A DNA stretch of 64,000 nucleotides from Parahoeflea olei (GTDB taxonomy: Bacteria; Pseudomonadota; Alphaproteobacteria; Rhizobiales; Rhizobiaceae), in assembly GCF_001703635.1 (NCBI RefSeq), contig NZ_LQZT01000048.1:146480-210479 (forward strand). Direction: 5' to 3'. Position 1 is the first letter of the stretch, and the number at the start of each line of letters is the position of its first letter. Under the pieces are notes generated by a model. That model did not search any database, was not told the DNA's origin, and saw only the letters and a program-made list of their open reading frames with translations. The translations under genes and the position numbers were made by a program. This document shows, piece after piece, positions 36,934-45,648 of the stretch.

Positions 36934-38220
36934 TCAGAACCCGAAATAGCGCGGCACCCACATCGTCAGCGCCGGAACCATGCCGATGATGATCAGAAGC
37001 ACCGCCTTGACCAGCAGGAACGGCATCATCTCCTTGACCAGCTGGCTGAAGTCGAGCCGGACAACGCTGCACATGGCGAACAGGACATAGCCGATCGGCG
37101 GCGTCGCGAGGCCCACCGTCACGTTGACGATCAGCATGATGCCGAGCTGCAGCGGATCGACGCCGGCGCTGTAGGCGAGCGGCGCGACGATCGGGCCGAA
37201 CAGGATCAGCGCCAGCGCGGAATCCATGAACATGCCGAGGATCAGGAACAGGGTGTTGATGATCAGGATCAGCAGGAACGGCGATCCGGCGGCGAAATCG
37301 AAGATGAAGGCCACCTTGCCGGCCAGGTCCTCGAGCGCGAAGATCCAGGTCATCGACAGCGCGCCGGCAATCATGAACAGGAGCCGCGCCGATTCGAAGG
37401 TCGTGTTCATGAAGATCTTGCCCACCTGCCTGAGGCTCAGGGCGCGGTAGATCAGGAGCGACACGACCAGCGCATAGACGACCGAGGCGGCCGCCGCTTC
37501 GGTCGGCGTGGTGATGCCGCCGACGATGCCGCCGATCAGGAACACCGGCATCAGCAGCGCAAGCGCGGCGTCGCGGGTGCCTTCCATGAAGGCGGGGAAC
37601 GAGCGATCCACATCCGAAAGCGGAAAATCGCGCTTCTTGGCCTGGATGCGGATCACCAGCATGTCGGCCACCGCCATCAGCACGCCGGGAACGAGGGCTG
37701 CCAGGAACATGCCGCCCACGGAGACATTCATGATCGCGCAATACAGGATGATGATGCCGCTCGGCGGAATGATCGGGCCCACCAGCGACGAGGCCACCGT
37801 GACGGCGGCGGCGAAGTGGCGCGGATACCCGGCCTTCTCCATCGCCAGCACCTCGATCTTGCCGAGTGCGGCGATGTCGCCGACCGCCACGCCGGTGAGG
37901 CCGGAGAACAAGAGGCTCGCCATCACGTTGACATAGGCGAAACCACCACGGACGCGGCCGATCACCATGTTGGAGAAGTGCAGCAGCCGGTCGGCCATGC
38001 CCGAGCGGTTCATCAGTTCGCCCGCAAGCAGGAAGAACGGAATGGCGATCAGGATGATGTTGTCGAGACCCTCGAAGATCTTGGCGGGAAGAAGCTCGAT
38101 GAGGACCGGCGTCGGGCCGGTGAGGAAGTAGAGGCCCGTCGTCGCCAGCATCGCGAACGAGATGGGCACCCCGATGAAGATCATCCCGAACAGGACGATC
38201 AGAACAATATCGATGGTCAT
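36934..38220 (-). CDS. TRAP transporter large permease (DctM type)
   Basis: A 428-aa membrane protein of the DctM family with about 12 hydrophobic segments, beginning TIDIVLIVLFGMIFIGVPISFAML. Conserved parts include LLAGELMNRSGMADRLLHFSNMVIGRVRGGFAYVNV, SLVGPIIPPSG and GGITTPTEAAAASVVYAL. It is the Na+-coupled translocation subunit for organic acids. It lies 17 bp after the small permease gene and 4 bp before the aminotransferase gene. Confidence 0.95.
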   Translation of the reverse strand: MTIDIVLIVLFGMIFIGVPISFAMLATTGLYFLTGPTPVLIELLPAKIFEGLDNIILIAIPFFLLAGELMNRSGMADRLLHFSNMVIGRVRGGFAYVNVMASLLFSGLTGVAVGDIAALGKIEVLAMEKAGYPRHFAAAVTVASSLVGPIIPPSGIIILYCAIMNVSVGGMFLAALVPGVLMAVADMLVIRIQAKKRDFPLSDVDRSFPAFMEGTRDAALALLMPVFLIGGIVGGITTPTEAAAASVVYALVVSLLIYRALSLRQVGKIFMNTTFESARLLFMIAGALSMTWIFALEDLAGKVAFIFDFAAGSPFLLILIINTLFLILGMFMDSALALILFGPIVAPLAYSAGVDPLQLGIMLIVNVTVGLATPPIGYVLFAMCSVVRLDFSQLVKEMMPFLLVKAVLLIIIGMVPALTMWVPRYFGF

Positions 38221-38237
38221 CTGGTTATTCCCACATA

Positions 38238-38777
38238 TCAGAGGTCGTCCTGGGTCCGGAAGGACCCGTCCATCACCTGGTCCTGGCGCGGGATCAGGGT
38301 GAGCTTGGCGCCGAACAGCGCGCCGATGTCCTGAACGAGCAGGATGAGGTTGAACACGAGCGTCAGCCCGAAGCCCGCGACGACCGAATAGGCCGGCAGC
38401 CCCATGTCGATCTGGAGACCCCAGGCGAACACGCCGCTCATGCCCTCGGCGAACTTGATGCCCTTGACGACGACGACGGCGCTGGTGGCGATCAGGATGA
38501 TCCGCACCACGAAGTTCCTCAGGATCTTCAGTTTCGGGCTGAAATTGTCGGAGAACACCGTGAGCGTGATGTGGTCCTCAAACAGGGACAACACGCCGCC
38601 GCCGAGCATGACGAGCCAGATCATCGCGAACCGGGTCAGTTCCTCGGACCATGGCGGCGAATAGGAAAACAGGTAACGGGTAAAGACCAGGCTGGCCATG
38701 ACGGACAGCATTGTCAGCAGCAGCACAAGCTGCACCCAAGAAATCATGCGACAAAGCGCCAGCAATACCTTTGCCAT
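38238..38777 (-). CDS. TRAP transporter small permease (DctQ type)
   Basis: A 179-aa protein with four hydrophobic spans and the DctQ hallmark SPPWSEELTRFAMIWLVMLGG (residues about 40-60), followed by FEDHITLTVF. ATG 38777 is preceded by GGAGGGG; the frame is open for 35 more codons without homology. It joins the DctM protein in the membrane. It is separated from the binding-protein gene by 126 bp that contain two strong hairpins. Confidence 0.93.
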   Translation of the reverse strand: MAKVLLALCRMISWVQLVLLLTMLSVMASLVFTRYLFSYSPPWSEELTRFAMIWLVMLGGGVLSLFEDHITLTVFSDNFSPKLKILRNFVVRIILIATSAVVVVKGIKFAEGMSGVFAWGLQIDMGLPAYSVVAGFGLTLVFNLILLVQDIGALFGAKLTLIPRQDQVMDGSFRTQDDL

Positions 38778-38803
38778 GAAGCCCCTCCCTCTGAGTGATT
38801 GCT

Positions 38804-38901
38804 GCAGGCCGCCGACAATCCGGCGGCCTGCCGATGAGATACATGCCCTGACGCCGGGGCCAGCTTTCCGCGGCCCGGTCATTCAACCCGGCCGCGGAAG
38901 G
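38804..38901 (-). terminator. Two strong intercistronic hairpins between dctP-type and dctQ-type genes
   Basis: Directly after the binding-protein stop, TTCCGCGGCC and GGCCGCGGAA (within 38864-38901) form one stem. Then GCAGGCCGCCG (38804-38814) and CGGCGGCCTGC (38821-38831) form a perfect 11-bp stem around a 6-base loop. Neither has a T-tract. They likely protect the binding-protein mRNA or attenuate read-through, favouring excess binding protein. Confidence 0.5.
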
Positions 38902-38903
38902 CT

Positions 38904-39941
38904 TCAGTTGGCCGTCTTGGCGTTGGCTTCCTCGGCTGCCGTCAGGAAGCACTGGAGGATTTCCGGATCGACGCTGTCCTTGATGTAGGCCAGCGCGGGT
39001 GCCTGGGTGAGTTCACGGAACTGCTGCTTCTGCTCGGGCGTCGGGTCGTAGATCTCCACGCCGTTGCTCTCGAGATAGGCCCGGTCCTCCTTCTCGGCCT
39101 TGGCCGAGATCTCGCGGTTCAGGTCGCGGAAGTTTTCCGATGCGGTCTTGACGATCTGCTGCAGGTCTTCCGGCAGGCTGTCGAGCCATTTCTGATTGAA
39201 GTAGAGCGCGCCCGGCGAATAGACGTGGCCATCCATGATGATGTGCTTCTGCACTTCCTCGAGCTTGGGAATGCGGAAGATCGCGAGCGAGTTTTCCTGG
39301 CCGTCGACCACGCCGGTCTGCAGCGCGGTGTAGAGATCCTGCCACGGAACCGGGGTCGGCGAGGCGCCGAGCGACTTGACGATTTCCATGTGGACCGGGT
39401 TGTTCATGGTCCGGATCTTCAGGCCCTTGAGGTCCTCGACAGAGGTCAGCGGCTTGTTGGCGGAGTAGTTCCGGTAGCCGCCGTTCTCGTGCCAGACCAT
39501 CGCGCGCATGCCACTCTTCTTGGCAAGGCTGTCGGAGAGCTGCTGGCCGCACGGTCCGTCGAGCACCTCATAGGCCGCAGCGCGGTCGTTGAACAGGTAG
39601 GGAATACCCAGCACCTGGACGTTCTGGTCGTAGGGCGAGGCGAAGCCGTCGGCGCCCATTATGGCCTCGACGAGGCCGTTTGCGACCATGTTGACGACGC
39701 TGTCGGTCTTGCCGAGCTGACCCGACCAGAAGATGTTGACGGCCATGCGCCCGTCGCTCTTCTCCTCGATTTCCTTCTTGAAGGCACGCAGCGGGGTGTG
39801 GGTGAAATGCTCGCCCTCGATCTCGCTGTCGCTGATCGAGAACTTCATCGTGTAGTCGGCGGCAATCGCCGTCGACGCGGCCAGAAGGGCGATGCCGCCG
39901 ATGGCGAGCCCCTTGAGCGTTTTGGTGGTCAGGTAAGACAT
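38904..39941 (-). CDS. TRAP transporter substrate-binding protein (DctP type)
   Basis: A 345-aa periplasmic protein with a Sec signal (LKGLAIGGIALLAASTAIAADY). DctP features include GLKIRTMNNPVHMEIVKSLGASPTPVPWQDLYTALQTGVVDGQEN, where the arginine of KIRTM binds the ligand carboxylate. ATG 39941 follows GAGGAGGAAACAC. It heads the dctP-dctQ-dctM-aminotransferase unit, so the ligand is a carboxylate, perhaps a keto or amino acid. Confidence 0.94.
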   Translation of the reverse strand: MSYLTTKTLKGLAIGGIALLAASTAIAADYTMKFSISDSEIEGEHFTHTPLRAFKKEIEEKSDGRMAVNIFWSGQLGKTDSVVNMVANGLVEAIMGADGFASPYDQNVQVLGIPYLFNDRAAAYEVLDGPCGQQLSDSLAKKSGMRAMVWHENGGYRNYSANKPLTSVEDLKGLKIRTMNNPVHMEIVKSLGASPTPVPWQDLYTALQTGVVDGQENSLAIFRIPKLEEVQKHIIMDGHVYSPGALYFNQKWLDSLPEDLQQIVKTASENFRDLNREISAKAEKEDRAYLESNGVEIYDPTPEQKQQFRELTQAPALAYIKDSVDPEILQCFLTAAEEANAKTAN

Positions 39942-40251
39942 GTGTTTCCTCCTCATGTTGAAGACCGTTTGTTGGGCCGGTCGGTACCTGTTTCACGTTT
40001 CGGCCGGCAGCTTCGGGATGCGTCTCCTCACGTCATCGCCTCTCCCGTTGGACCGGTCCGGCTGCCGCGGCATCCGCCCGGTCCACGCCTGCAAGCCTGG
40101 ACATCTGCTGTTCCGGACGATCCGGATCTGGCCATCTCTGCGGACCCCGTGGCCCCGGCCTCTCCCGATCTCCGATGTCACTTCCTCCCCTGTTGGCGAC
40201 CCCCTGGTCTGTTGATCGGCCGTGCCGCGCCGCGGCGTTCGGTATGCATGC
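39942..40251. other. 310-bp non-coding region upstream of the TRAP operon
   Basis: No convincing gene or RNA is seen. It should hold the promoter of the TRAP operon on the minus strand, but no clear -35/-10 pair stands out. The only sharp element is the 10-bp palindrome GGACCGGTCC at 40050-40059. Confidence 0.4.
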
Positions 40252-41712
40252 TCACAGCGGCACCACCTTGCCCGGGTTCATGATCCCGAGCGGGTCGAGC
40301 GCATCCTTGATCCGGCGCATCAGCTCGAGCGCGAGCGGGTCCTTGTGCCTCGACATGCTGGCAAGCTTCTGCAGGCCGATTCCGTGTTCGGCCGAAAACG
40401 AGCCGGCATGGCGCATGGTCACGTCGTCGATAACGGCGCGGATGCGGCCAAGATGGGCCGGCGACTTGTCGGCCGGGCAGACGACCACATGCAGGTTGCC
40501 GTCGCCCAGATGGCCGACGGTCCAGTGCGGCGCATCCGCATCGGCCTCGCCCAAGGCGGTGTCGAGCGCTTCGGCGAAGTCGCCGATCCGGTCGAGCGGC
40601 ACCGAGACGTCGGCCGCGACCACCGGCGTCAATCCGATGGTCAGTTCCGGCGCGATCTCGCGCAGCCGCCAGAAACCGGCGCGCTGGCCTTCGGTCTGCG
40701 CAACCAGCGCGTCCCCGATCAGTCCGTCCTCGATGCAGTCGCCGAGCACGTCGGTGAGACAGTTGACGAGCGGGACGCCGCCATCGGCGCGCGGCGCGCA
40801 GTCGTCGGGCGCACTGGAGGCCAGCTCCACCAGGATCGCCAGGGCGGGATCGCTCGCGAAGGGCGGAACGACCGGGGCGGAGCTGCGGCGCAGCTGCGCC
40901 AGATAGCGCGCGGGCATCACCTCGAAGGCCTCGATGGCGTTTCCGGCCACCCGCCTGAGCCGGTTGAGGACAGCAAGCCCCTCGTCAAACCCGTTTACGG
41001 CCAGAAGCGCGGTCGCCCGTCCGGCCGGCAGGTCGGTGAGCGTCAGCACCGCGCCGGTGATGATGCCGAGCGTTCCCTCTGCCCCGATGAAGAGCTGCTT
41101 CAAGTCGTAGCCGGTGTTGTTCTTGCGCAGTGCCACCATGTCGTCGAGCACGCGGCCGTCGGGCATCACCACCTCGAGGCCGAGGCAGAGCGCCCGCGTC
41201 ATGCCGTGGGCCAGCACATTGGCGCCGCCCGCATTGGTCGACAGCACGCCGCCGATCATTGCCGATCCCTGGGCGCCGAAGGCGAGCGGAAAGCGGAGTT
41301 CGAGTTCGGCAAGCCTTGTGTTGAGATGCTCGACGATGACGCCCGCATCCACGGCGGCGGTGCGCCCGCTGGCGTCGATGGCGCGGATCCGGTTCATCCG
41401 TTCGAGCGACACGATCAGTCCGCCATCCGCCTTGGTGCCGCCGACGAGACCGGAATTGCCACCCTGCGGAATAACGGGGATCTGCCACTGGCTCGCTAGG
41501 CGCAGGATGTCCGACACTTCACCGGTCGAACCCGGCCGCACCACCGCAAGCGGGCTCGACGGATACTGCCCGCGCCAGTCGCGCCCGTAGCGCTCCGCCT
41601 CGGCCCCGGTCAGCACATTGGCCGGGCCGCAGAGCTGCCCCAGCCGCGCGATCATGTCCTCGCGCGGCGGAACGGCCTGGATTTCGCGGTCCTGGTCGGC
41701 GCCGGACATCAT
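40252..41712 (-). CDS. FAD-binding oxidase (GlcD/D-2-hydroxyacid dehydrogenase type)
   Basis: A 486-aa VAO-type flavoprotein. The FAD domain has VIPQGGNSGLVGGTKADGG near residue 85, GSAMIGGVLSTNAGG near 145 and IGAEGTLGIITGAVLTL near 210; the C-terminus has HLGDGNLHVVV, EHGIGLQK and NPGKVV. Such enzymes oxidise glycolate, D-lactate or D-2-hydroxyglutarate-type acids and pass electrons to a carrier. The start overlaps the stop of the transsulfuration gene (ATGA). It could interact with the 2-hydroxy acids produced by the neighbouring pathways. Confidence 0.9.
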   Translation of the reverse strand: MMSGADQDREIQAVPPREDMIARLGQLCGPANVLTGAEAERYGRDWRGQYPSSPLAVVRPGSTGEVSDILRLASQWQIPVIPQGGNSGLVGGTKADGGLIVSLERMNRIRAIDASGRTAAVDAGVIVEHLNTRLAELELRFPLAFGAQGSAMIGGVLSTNAGGANVLAHGMTRALCLGLEVVMPDGRVLDDMVALRKNNTGYDLKQLFIGAEGTLGIITGAVLTLTDLPAGRATALLAVNGFDEGLAVLNRLRRVAGNAIEAFEVMPARYLAQLRRSSAPVVPPFASDPALAILVELASSAPDDCAPRADGGVPLVNCLTDVLGDCIEDGLIGDALVAQTEGQRAGFWRLREIAPELTIGLTPVVAADVSVPLDRIGDFAEALDTALGEADADAPHWTVGHLGDGNLHVVVCPADKSPAHLGRIRAVIDDVTMRHAGSFSAEHGIGLQKLASMSRHKDPLALELMRRIKDALDPLGIMNPGKVVPL

Positions 41713-42935
41713 CCGCCGGTTCCGGTCCTGGCGCTGCCGATGCTCTCGAAGGCCCCGTCGATGTCGAGCAGCAAGTCCTCGATGTCTTCCAGCCCGACGG
41801 CGAGGCGCACGAGATCTTCGGGAATGCCGAAACGGCGGCGCTCCTCCTCGGTGTAGGTCGCATGTGTCATGCCCGCAGGCAGCTGCACCAGCGTTTCGGC
41901 GTCACCGAGGCTGACGGCGCATTTGATCAGCTTGAGCGCGTTGATGAAGCGCATGCCCATCTCGCGCCCGCCCACCAGCTGGAACGACACGACCGCGCCG
42001 CCGCCCGACATCTGGCTCCTGGCGAGCGCGACGTCCTTGAACCCGGGAAGCATCGGATAATGCACAGCGCGAACCGCGGGGTTGGCGGACATGTGTTCGG
42101 CAATCGCCAGTGCCGAGGCGCAATGGGCCTTCATCCGCAGGCTGAGCGTCTTCAGCCCGCGCAGGATCAGGAAGGCGTTGAACGGAGAAATCGTCGCGCC
42201 GGTGATCATGCGCAGTCCGGCATTGCGGATCGCGGCGATGGTCTTGGCGGACCCGACCACGATCCCGCCGAGAAGGTCGCCGTGGCCTCCCAGGAACTTG
42301 GTGGCCGAATGCACGACGATGTCCGCGCCGAGCGCGATCGGCTGCTGGATGATCGGCGAGGAAAAGGTGTTGTCGACGATGCAGAGCGCGCCTACGGCAT
42401 GGGCCATCTGCGCGATCCGACGGATGTCGATGATGCGCATGTTGGGGTTCGACGGCGTTTCGAAGAACACCAGCGCAGGCTTTTTCGCAAACTCGGCCTC
42501 GAGTGCATCGGGATCGGTGAAGTCGGCGAAGACCACCTCGACGCCGAACCGGGTGATGTGGTTGGCGAAGAAGGAATAGGAGCAGCCATAGATGACCTGG
42601 TCGACCAGCACCAGATCGCCGGCCTTGGCGAGCGACAGGATCGTCGCGGTGATGGCGGCGATGCCGGAGGCCAGGGCGAGGCCGGCCTCGCCGCGTTCGA
42701 GATCGGCGATGCGGGCCTCGAGAATCGCCTGCGTGGGGTTGCGCGAGCGGCCATAGACATAGCCCGCCCGCTCGCCGGCGAAGGTCGCGACCCCGTCTTC
42801 CGCCGTTTCGAAGGCATAGGTCGAGGTCAGGTAGATCGGGGGCGTCAGCGCGCCGTTCTCGCTCGCCGGATCGTAGCCCAGATGGATGGCGCGGGTGGCG
42901 GGGCCGGCCCCGCCGAGCAGATTGTCCTTGGTCAT
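41709..42935 (-). CDS. Transsulfuration-family PLP enzyme (cystathionine gamma-synthase / methionine gamma-lyase type)
   Basis: A 408-aa Cys/Met-metabolism PLP enzyme. The PLP lysine is in DIVVHSATKFLGGHGDLLGG near residue 208, with YVYGRSRNPTQAILE near 60 and LASGIAAITATIL near 88. Members eliminate or replace the gamma substituent of homoserine derivatives, cystathionine or methionine. Sub-function cannot be settled here. It is coupled to the FAD oxidase gene downstream, and a rhodanese lies elsewhere in the window, but no sulfur operon is evident. Confidence 0.9.
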   Translation of the reverse strand: MTKDNLLGGAGPATRAIHLGYDPASENGALTPPIYLTSTYAFETAEDGVATFAGERAGYVYGRSRNPTQAILEARIADLERGEAGLALASGIAAITATILSLAKAGDLVLVDQVIYGCSYSFFANHITRFGVEVVFADFTDPDALEAEFAKKPALVFFETPSNPNMRIIDIRRIAQMAHAVGALCIVDNTFSSPIIQQPIALGADIVVHSATKFLGGHGDLLGGIVVGSAKTIAAIRNAGLRMITGATISPFNAFLILRGLKTLSLRMKAHCASALAIAEHMSANPAVRAVHYPMLPGFKDVALARSQMSGGGAVVSFQLVGGREMGMRFINALKLIKCAVSLGDAETLVQLPAGMTHATYTEEERRRFGIPEDLVRLAVGLEDIEDLLLDIDGAFESIGSARTGTGG

Positions 42936-43032
42936 CGTGTTCCCACCTTTTTGCTGATGTGGCCCGCAGGCCTGTCGCCGCTGTCCGGCCCGTTGACGCA
43001 GGGCCCGGCCGTGTCTCGATCTTTCCCGCCCG

Positions 43033-45426
43033 TCATGATACCACCCGGATGTAGCCCGGCCGGCCGGCCGTTAGTCCGTTCACCCGGTCGACGATCGCCT
43101 GGGCGTCGATTTCGAAATGGCGGCGCAGGTCGGCAATGGTTCCGGTCTGGCCGAAATGCTCGACCCCGAGCGGGATCGTGCGGTGTCCGTGCACGGAGCC
43201 GACCCAGGCGAGCGTTGCGGGATGGCCGTCGATGACGGTGACGATGCGGCAATGGGCGGGTAGATCCTGGAGCAGCCGTTCGATATGGCTCGCCGCATCC
43301 TTCACCCCGCGCGAGCGCACCCGCTGCGCCGCGGTCCATCCGGCGTTCAACCGGTCCGCCGAGGTCACCGCAAGGACGCCGATGTCGCGCCGGCATTCGC
43401 CGAGGATGCCGGCGGCCCGGATCGCTTCGGGCGCGACCACGCCCTGGTAGACGATCACCGCCTCACAGTTCGGTCCCGGCTCACGCATCCAGTAGGCGCC
43501 GGCGATCACGTGCTCGCGGAACCGCTCGTTCACCTCACGCTGCGGCTGTTCGAGCGGCGCGGTCGACAGGCGCAGATAGACAGACCCGCCGGTCTCGTCG
43601 CGCAGCCAGGTGCGCTCGTCGAGATCGGCCTTGCCGTCGCGCTGCATGTAGTCGAAAGCCCATTCCATGATGATGGCGAGTTCGTCGGCAAAGGCCGGCT
43701 CGAACGCGGCAAGCCCGTCCTGGCTCATGCCCACCAGCGGCGTGCCGATCGACTGGTGCGCGCCGCCCTCGGGCGCCAGCGCCACGCCGGAGGGCGTGCC
43801 CACCACCATGAAGCGCGCGTCCTGGTAACAGGCATAGATCAGCGCATCGAGGCCGCGGCAGACGAAGGGATCGTAGAGCGTGCCGATCGGGAACACACGC
43901 CGCCCGAACAGGGCGTGCGACAGGCCGGCCGCGCCGAGCGCGGTGAACAGGTTGTTTTCCGCGATCCCGAGTTCGACATGCTGGCCTTCCGGCAGGAAGT
44001 CCCATTTCGCCGTGGAAGGAATCCGCTCGGCGCGGAACACATCGGCCAGTTCCCGGCGGGCGAACAGCTTGCGGCGGTTCACCCAGGGGCCGAGGCTGGT
44101 GGTGCCGGTCACATCGGGCGAGAGCGTCATGATGCGTTCGGCCAGGCCGCTGTCGCTGCGCCCCAATGCATCCATGATCTTGCCGAAGGCGAGCTGGCTC
44201 GCGATCACCCGGTCGCCCGGCGTCTCGATCGAGGGCACCTCGATCCGGCGGTCGGAATAGCGCCGGCTGCCGGCGGCGAAGAAGGGCACCGCATCGAGGA
44301 AGGCGCGGAAGCCCGCCTCGTCCTCGACGCCCGCGAAGCGGTCCCACTCGGCGCCGTGCGGAATGCCCATGTGCTCCTGCCACTCGGCCATCTGGGCGAC
44401 CGTCATCAGGCCGCCGTGATTGTCCTTGTGTCCGGCGATCGGCGTGCCCCAGCCTTTCACCGTATAGGCGAGGAAGCAGGTCGGCATGTCGTCATCGATC
44501 GCGGCGAAGGTCTCCGCCATGGTCTCCACGCAATTGCCGCCAAGACCTTCCATCAGGGCCGCGAGTTCATCGTCGCTGCGGCTTGCGATCAGCTTGGAGA
44601 CATCGCCCTGGTCGCCGAGCGCATCCATCAGCCGCGCGCGCCAGGTCGCGCCACCCATATAGGTCAGCGCCGAATAGAGCTGATTGGGGCAGTCATCGAT
44701 CCATTGTTTCAGGCGATCGCCGCCCGGCTCGTTGAAAGCCGCGCGCTGCAGGGCGCCATACTTGACCTTGACGACGCGCCAGCCGAAAGCCTCGAAGATC
44801 TTCTCGATCCGCTCCCAGAGCCCTTCCTGGACGATGCCGTCGAGCGACTGGCGGTTGTAGTCGACCACCCACCAGCAATTGCGCAGGCCGTGCTTCCAAC
44901 CCTCCTGCAGCGCCTCGTAGACATTGCCTTCGTCGAGTTCGGCGTCGCCGATCAGCGAGATCATCCGCCCCTCGGGCTTGCCGCCCCAGGGCTTGGCCGA
45001 GATGAAGTCCTGGACGATGGAGCTGAACACGGTGATCGCCGCGCCGAAGCCGACCGAGCCGGTGGAGAAATCGACATCGTCCTTGTCCTTGGTCCGGCTC
45101 GGATAGGACTGGACGCCGCCATAGCCGCGGAAGCGCTCCATCGCGTCGCGGTCGAGATTGCCCATCAGATAGTGCATCGCATGGAACAGCGGCGAGGCAT
45201 GCGGCTTGACCGCCACACGGTCGCCCGGCCGCAGCGTCGAGAAATAGAGCGCCGTCAGGATCGATACCATCGAGGCCGAGGAGGCCTGGTGCCCGCCGAC
45301 CTTGATGCCGTCGGGATTGTCCCGCAGATGGTTGGCGTTGTGGATCATCCAGTGGGACAGCCAGAGCAGTCGCTGTTCGACGGTCTTGAGATGGCCTGCC
45401 GGGTGGGGGATGGTCACGTGTGTCAT
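43033..45426 (-). CDS. Transketolase-like / homodimeric 2-oxoacid dehydrogenase E1 protein
   Basis: A 797-aa thiamine-diphosphate enzyme related to AceE, the homodimeric pyruvate dehydrogenase E1, and often labelled transketolase. The ThDP motif is GDAELDEGNVYEALQEGWKHGLRNCWWVVDYNRQ (about residues 165-200); HQASSASM and HVELGIAENNLFTALGAAGL also fit. No E2 or E3 gene is nearby, so it may act alone. ATG 45426 lies just past a short ORF's stop (TGAATCGATG). It follows an FGGY kinase, class II aldolase and hydroxyacid dehydrogenase on the same strand. Confidence 0.85.
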   Translation of the reverse strand: MTHVTIPHPAGHLKTVEQRLLWLSHWMIHNANHLRDNPDGIKVGGHQASSASMVSILTALYFSTLRPGDRVAVKPHASPLFHAMHYLMGNLDRDAMERFRGYGGVQSYPSRTKDKDDVDFSTGSVGFGAAITVFSSIVQDFISAKPWGGKPEGRMISLIGDAELDEGNVYEALQEGWKHGLRNCWWVVDYNRQSLDGIVQEGLWERIEKIFEAFGWRVVKVKYGALQRAAFNEPGGDRLKQWIDDCPNQLYSALTYMGGATWRARLMDALGDQGDVSKLIASRSDDELAALMEGLGGNCVETMAETFAAIDDDMPTCFLAYTVKGWGTPIAGHKDNHGGLMTVAQMAEWQEHMGIPHGAEWDRFAGVEDEAGFRAFLDAVPFFAAGSRRYSDRRIEVPSIETPGDRVIASQLAFGKIMDALGRSDSGLAERIMTLSPDVTGTTSLGPWVNRRKLFARRELADVFRAERIPSTAKWDFLPEGQHVELGIAENNLFTALGAAGLSHALFGRRVFPIGTLYDPFVCRGLDALIYACYQDARFMVVGTPSGVALAPEGGAHQSIGTPLVGMSQDGLAAFEPAFADELAIIMEWAFDYMQRDGKADLDERTWLRDETGGSVYLRLSTAPLEQPQREVNERFREHVIAGAYWMREPGPNCEAVIVYQGVVAPEAIRAAGILGECRRDIGVLAVTSADRLNAGWTAAQRVRSRGVKDAASHIERLLQDLPAHCRIVTVIDGHPATLAWVGSVHGHRTIPLGVEHFGQTGTIADLRRHFEIDAQAIVDRVNGLTAGRPGYIRVVS

Positions 45427-45430
45427 CGAT

Positions 45431-45586
45431 TCAGCACCCTCGCGAGGCGGTCGAGGCGGGCGCCGAGCCAAGGGCCGGCGCCAGGCACAGGGCGACGCGG
45501 CGCCAACCGTCATTGCCGGACTGGCGCATCTGGTCAGGCGAAAGATCCGCTTTCGCGCTGAAAATCCCGGGCTTCGTAACCTTCAT
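45431..45586 (-). CDS. Candidate 51-aa small protein translationally coupled to the E1/transketolase-like gene
   Basis: The ORF reads from ATG 45586 with GGGGAGGATAGG immediately upstream, one of the best ribosome sites in this cluster. It ends with TGA at 45433-45431, four bases before the E1-like start. The product starts MKVTKPGIFSAKADLSPDQM and has a SGNDGWRRVAL core; the last third is Ala/Ser-rich. No family is recognised. It may be a real small protein or a leader that couples translation to the large gene. No function is proposed. Confidence 0.45.
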   Translation of the reverse strand: MKVTKPGIFSAKADLSPDQMRQSGNDGWRRVALCLAPALGSAPASTASRGC

Positions 45587-45629
45587 CCTATCCTCCCCAT
45601 TGATCCCGGATCCCCCGGCGATCGATGCC

Positions 45630-45645
45630 GCGGCACGCGTGCCGC
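45630..45645. repeat. 16-bp perfect palindrome
   Basis: GCGGCACGCGTGCCGC is perfectly self-complementary and lies 3 bp after the FGGY kinase stop codon, upstream of the small ORF on the minus strand. It may be an mRNA processing or attenuation element or a protein-binding site. Confidence 0.35.
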
Positions 45646-45648
45646 TCC

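Noticed and set aside
41862..43235. Plus-strand frame antisense to the transsulfuration gene
   Set aside because: Polar, His/Arg-rich product without a domain, lying wholly opposite a clear PLP enzyme gene.
43285..45561. Long plus-strand frame (758 codons) antisense to the E1/transketolase-like gene
   Set aside because: It mirrors the GC-rich codon pattern of the real ThDP enzyme gene and has no recognisable motif.
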